NCBI GenBank assembly: GCA_003153335.1
Contig: PLYG01000085.1
Span: forward strand, 3,038 to 9,165
Length of the DNA stretch: 6,128 bases
Reading direction: 5' to 3'
From: Betaproteobacteria bacterium
GTDB lineage: Bacteria; Pseudomonadota; Gammaproteobacteria; Burkholderiales; Casimicrobiaceae
The notes under the pieces were generated by a model. That model searched no databases, had not been told where the DNA came from, and saw only the letters and a list, made by a program, of their open reading frames with translations. Numbering within the stretch: position 1 is the stretch's first letter; each line of letters opens with the position of its first letter. Both the position numbers and the translations under genes were made by a program. Below are positions 5,806 to 6,128 of this stretch, piece by piece.

Positions 5806-6128
5806 TCACGTCCCCGGGTACGCCGCCTGGTGCCGGATCCCGCTCAATGCAGCCCAGCCTTCGTCTGTGTGCCATACGTCGATATTAAACCATGGCTGGT
5901 AGGCAGCGATTATGGCGGCGGCCTGATCGACTAGTATGCCTGAAAGCACGATGCGGCCGCTCGGGCGCACTCGTCCCGCCAGCGCAGGCGCCAGAACTTT
6001 CAGCGGATTGGTGAGAATGTTGGCCACGACGGTATCGTAGGTGCCATCGCGCAATGCGTTGGGCGCCACGAATTCGCACATGACCTGATTGATCGTTGCA
6101 TTGGCGCGCGAGGCGATCAATGCCTGTG
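5806..6128 (-). CDS. prmA: Ribosomal protein L11 methyltransferase, C-terminal part (5' end outside window)
   Basis: The last 106 codons plus a partial one, ending at TGA 5806-5808. PrmA uses AdoMet to trimethylate several amino groups of ribosomal protein L11 in the cytoplasm. The frame stays open to the right edge, and the edge reads (P)QALIASRANA, the continuation of the family's DIDPQA segment, which makes the partial codon NCA fit proline. TTG at 6118-6120 is an internal leucine, not a start. Further landmarks are YDTVVANILTNPLKVLAPALAGRV, with the ANIL-NPL motif of PrmA, then GRIVLSGILVDQAAAIIAAY and DEGWAALSGIR at the end. The missing N-terminal portion would be roughly 190 residues for a usual PrmA of about 295-300. 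The DUF3426 gene follows 61 bases downstream. Confidence 0.95.
   Translation of the reverse strand, partial: QALIASRANATINQVMCEFVAPNALRDGTYDTVVANILTNPLKVLAPALAGRVRPSGRIVLSGILVDQAAAIIAAYQPWFNIDVWHTDEGWAALSGIRHQAAYPGT

Noticed and set aside
6118..6120. TTG as the start of a short separate gene at the right edge
   Set aside because: The frame stays open beyond it and the upstream codons continue the PrmA DIDPQAL segment, so it is an internal leucine codon.

Overview
The window is high-GC bacterial DNA that reads as a betaproteobacterium, probably Burkholderiales or a close relative. Three things support this: a type I-beta glutamine synthetase with an enteric-like nitrogen-control promoter; the pair prmA followed by a zinc-ribbon/DUF3426 gene, an order familiar from Burkholderiales; and dense shadow reading frames typical of about 60% GC. 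No tRNA, rRNA, CRISPR, insertion sequence or phage feature was seen. Most of the window is ordinary chromosome.

Layout. (1) 1-812, minus: the N-terminal 270 residues of glnA; its 3' part lies off the left edge. (2) 813-1185: a 373-base regulatory region. It holds a ribosome binding site, a -24/-12 sigma54 promoter, a strong NtrC-type palindrome centred near -115, a weak second site 31 bp closer to the promoter, a perfect 17-bp inverted repeat, a possible upstream sigma70 promoter and short direct repeats. (3) 1186-2643, minus: an exported erythromycin-esterase-family protein. (4) 2644-2770: a 127-base divergent promoter region. (5) 2771-4819, plus: a polytopic membrane protein with a C-terminal spermidine-synthase-like domain that lacks two acidic residues of true aminopropyltransferases. 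(6) 4820-4895: a short convergent gap. (7) 4896-5744, minus: a zinc-ribbon/DUF3426 single-pass membrane protein. (8) 5806-6128, minus: the C-terminal end of prmA (ribosomal protein L11 methyltransferase), running off the right edge.

How the parts relate. prmA and the DUF3426 gene form a probable operon (61-base gap). The esterase-family gene lies upstream of glnA on the same strand, but glnA has its own nitrogen-responsive promoter, so the two are probably controlled separately. The esterase gene and the spermidine-synthase-like gene are divergent and may share control sequences. The least understood proteins are the esterase-family protein and the membrane/spermidine-synthase-like fusion. 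I see no clear sign of a new multi-gene system. The best-supported regulatory result is the E. coli-like NtrC/sigma54 layout upstream of glnA.
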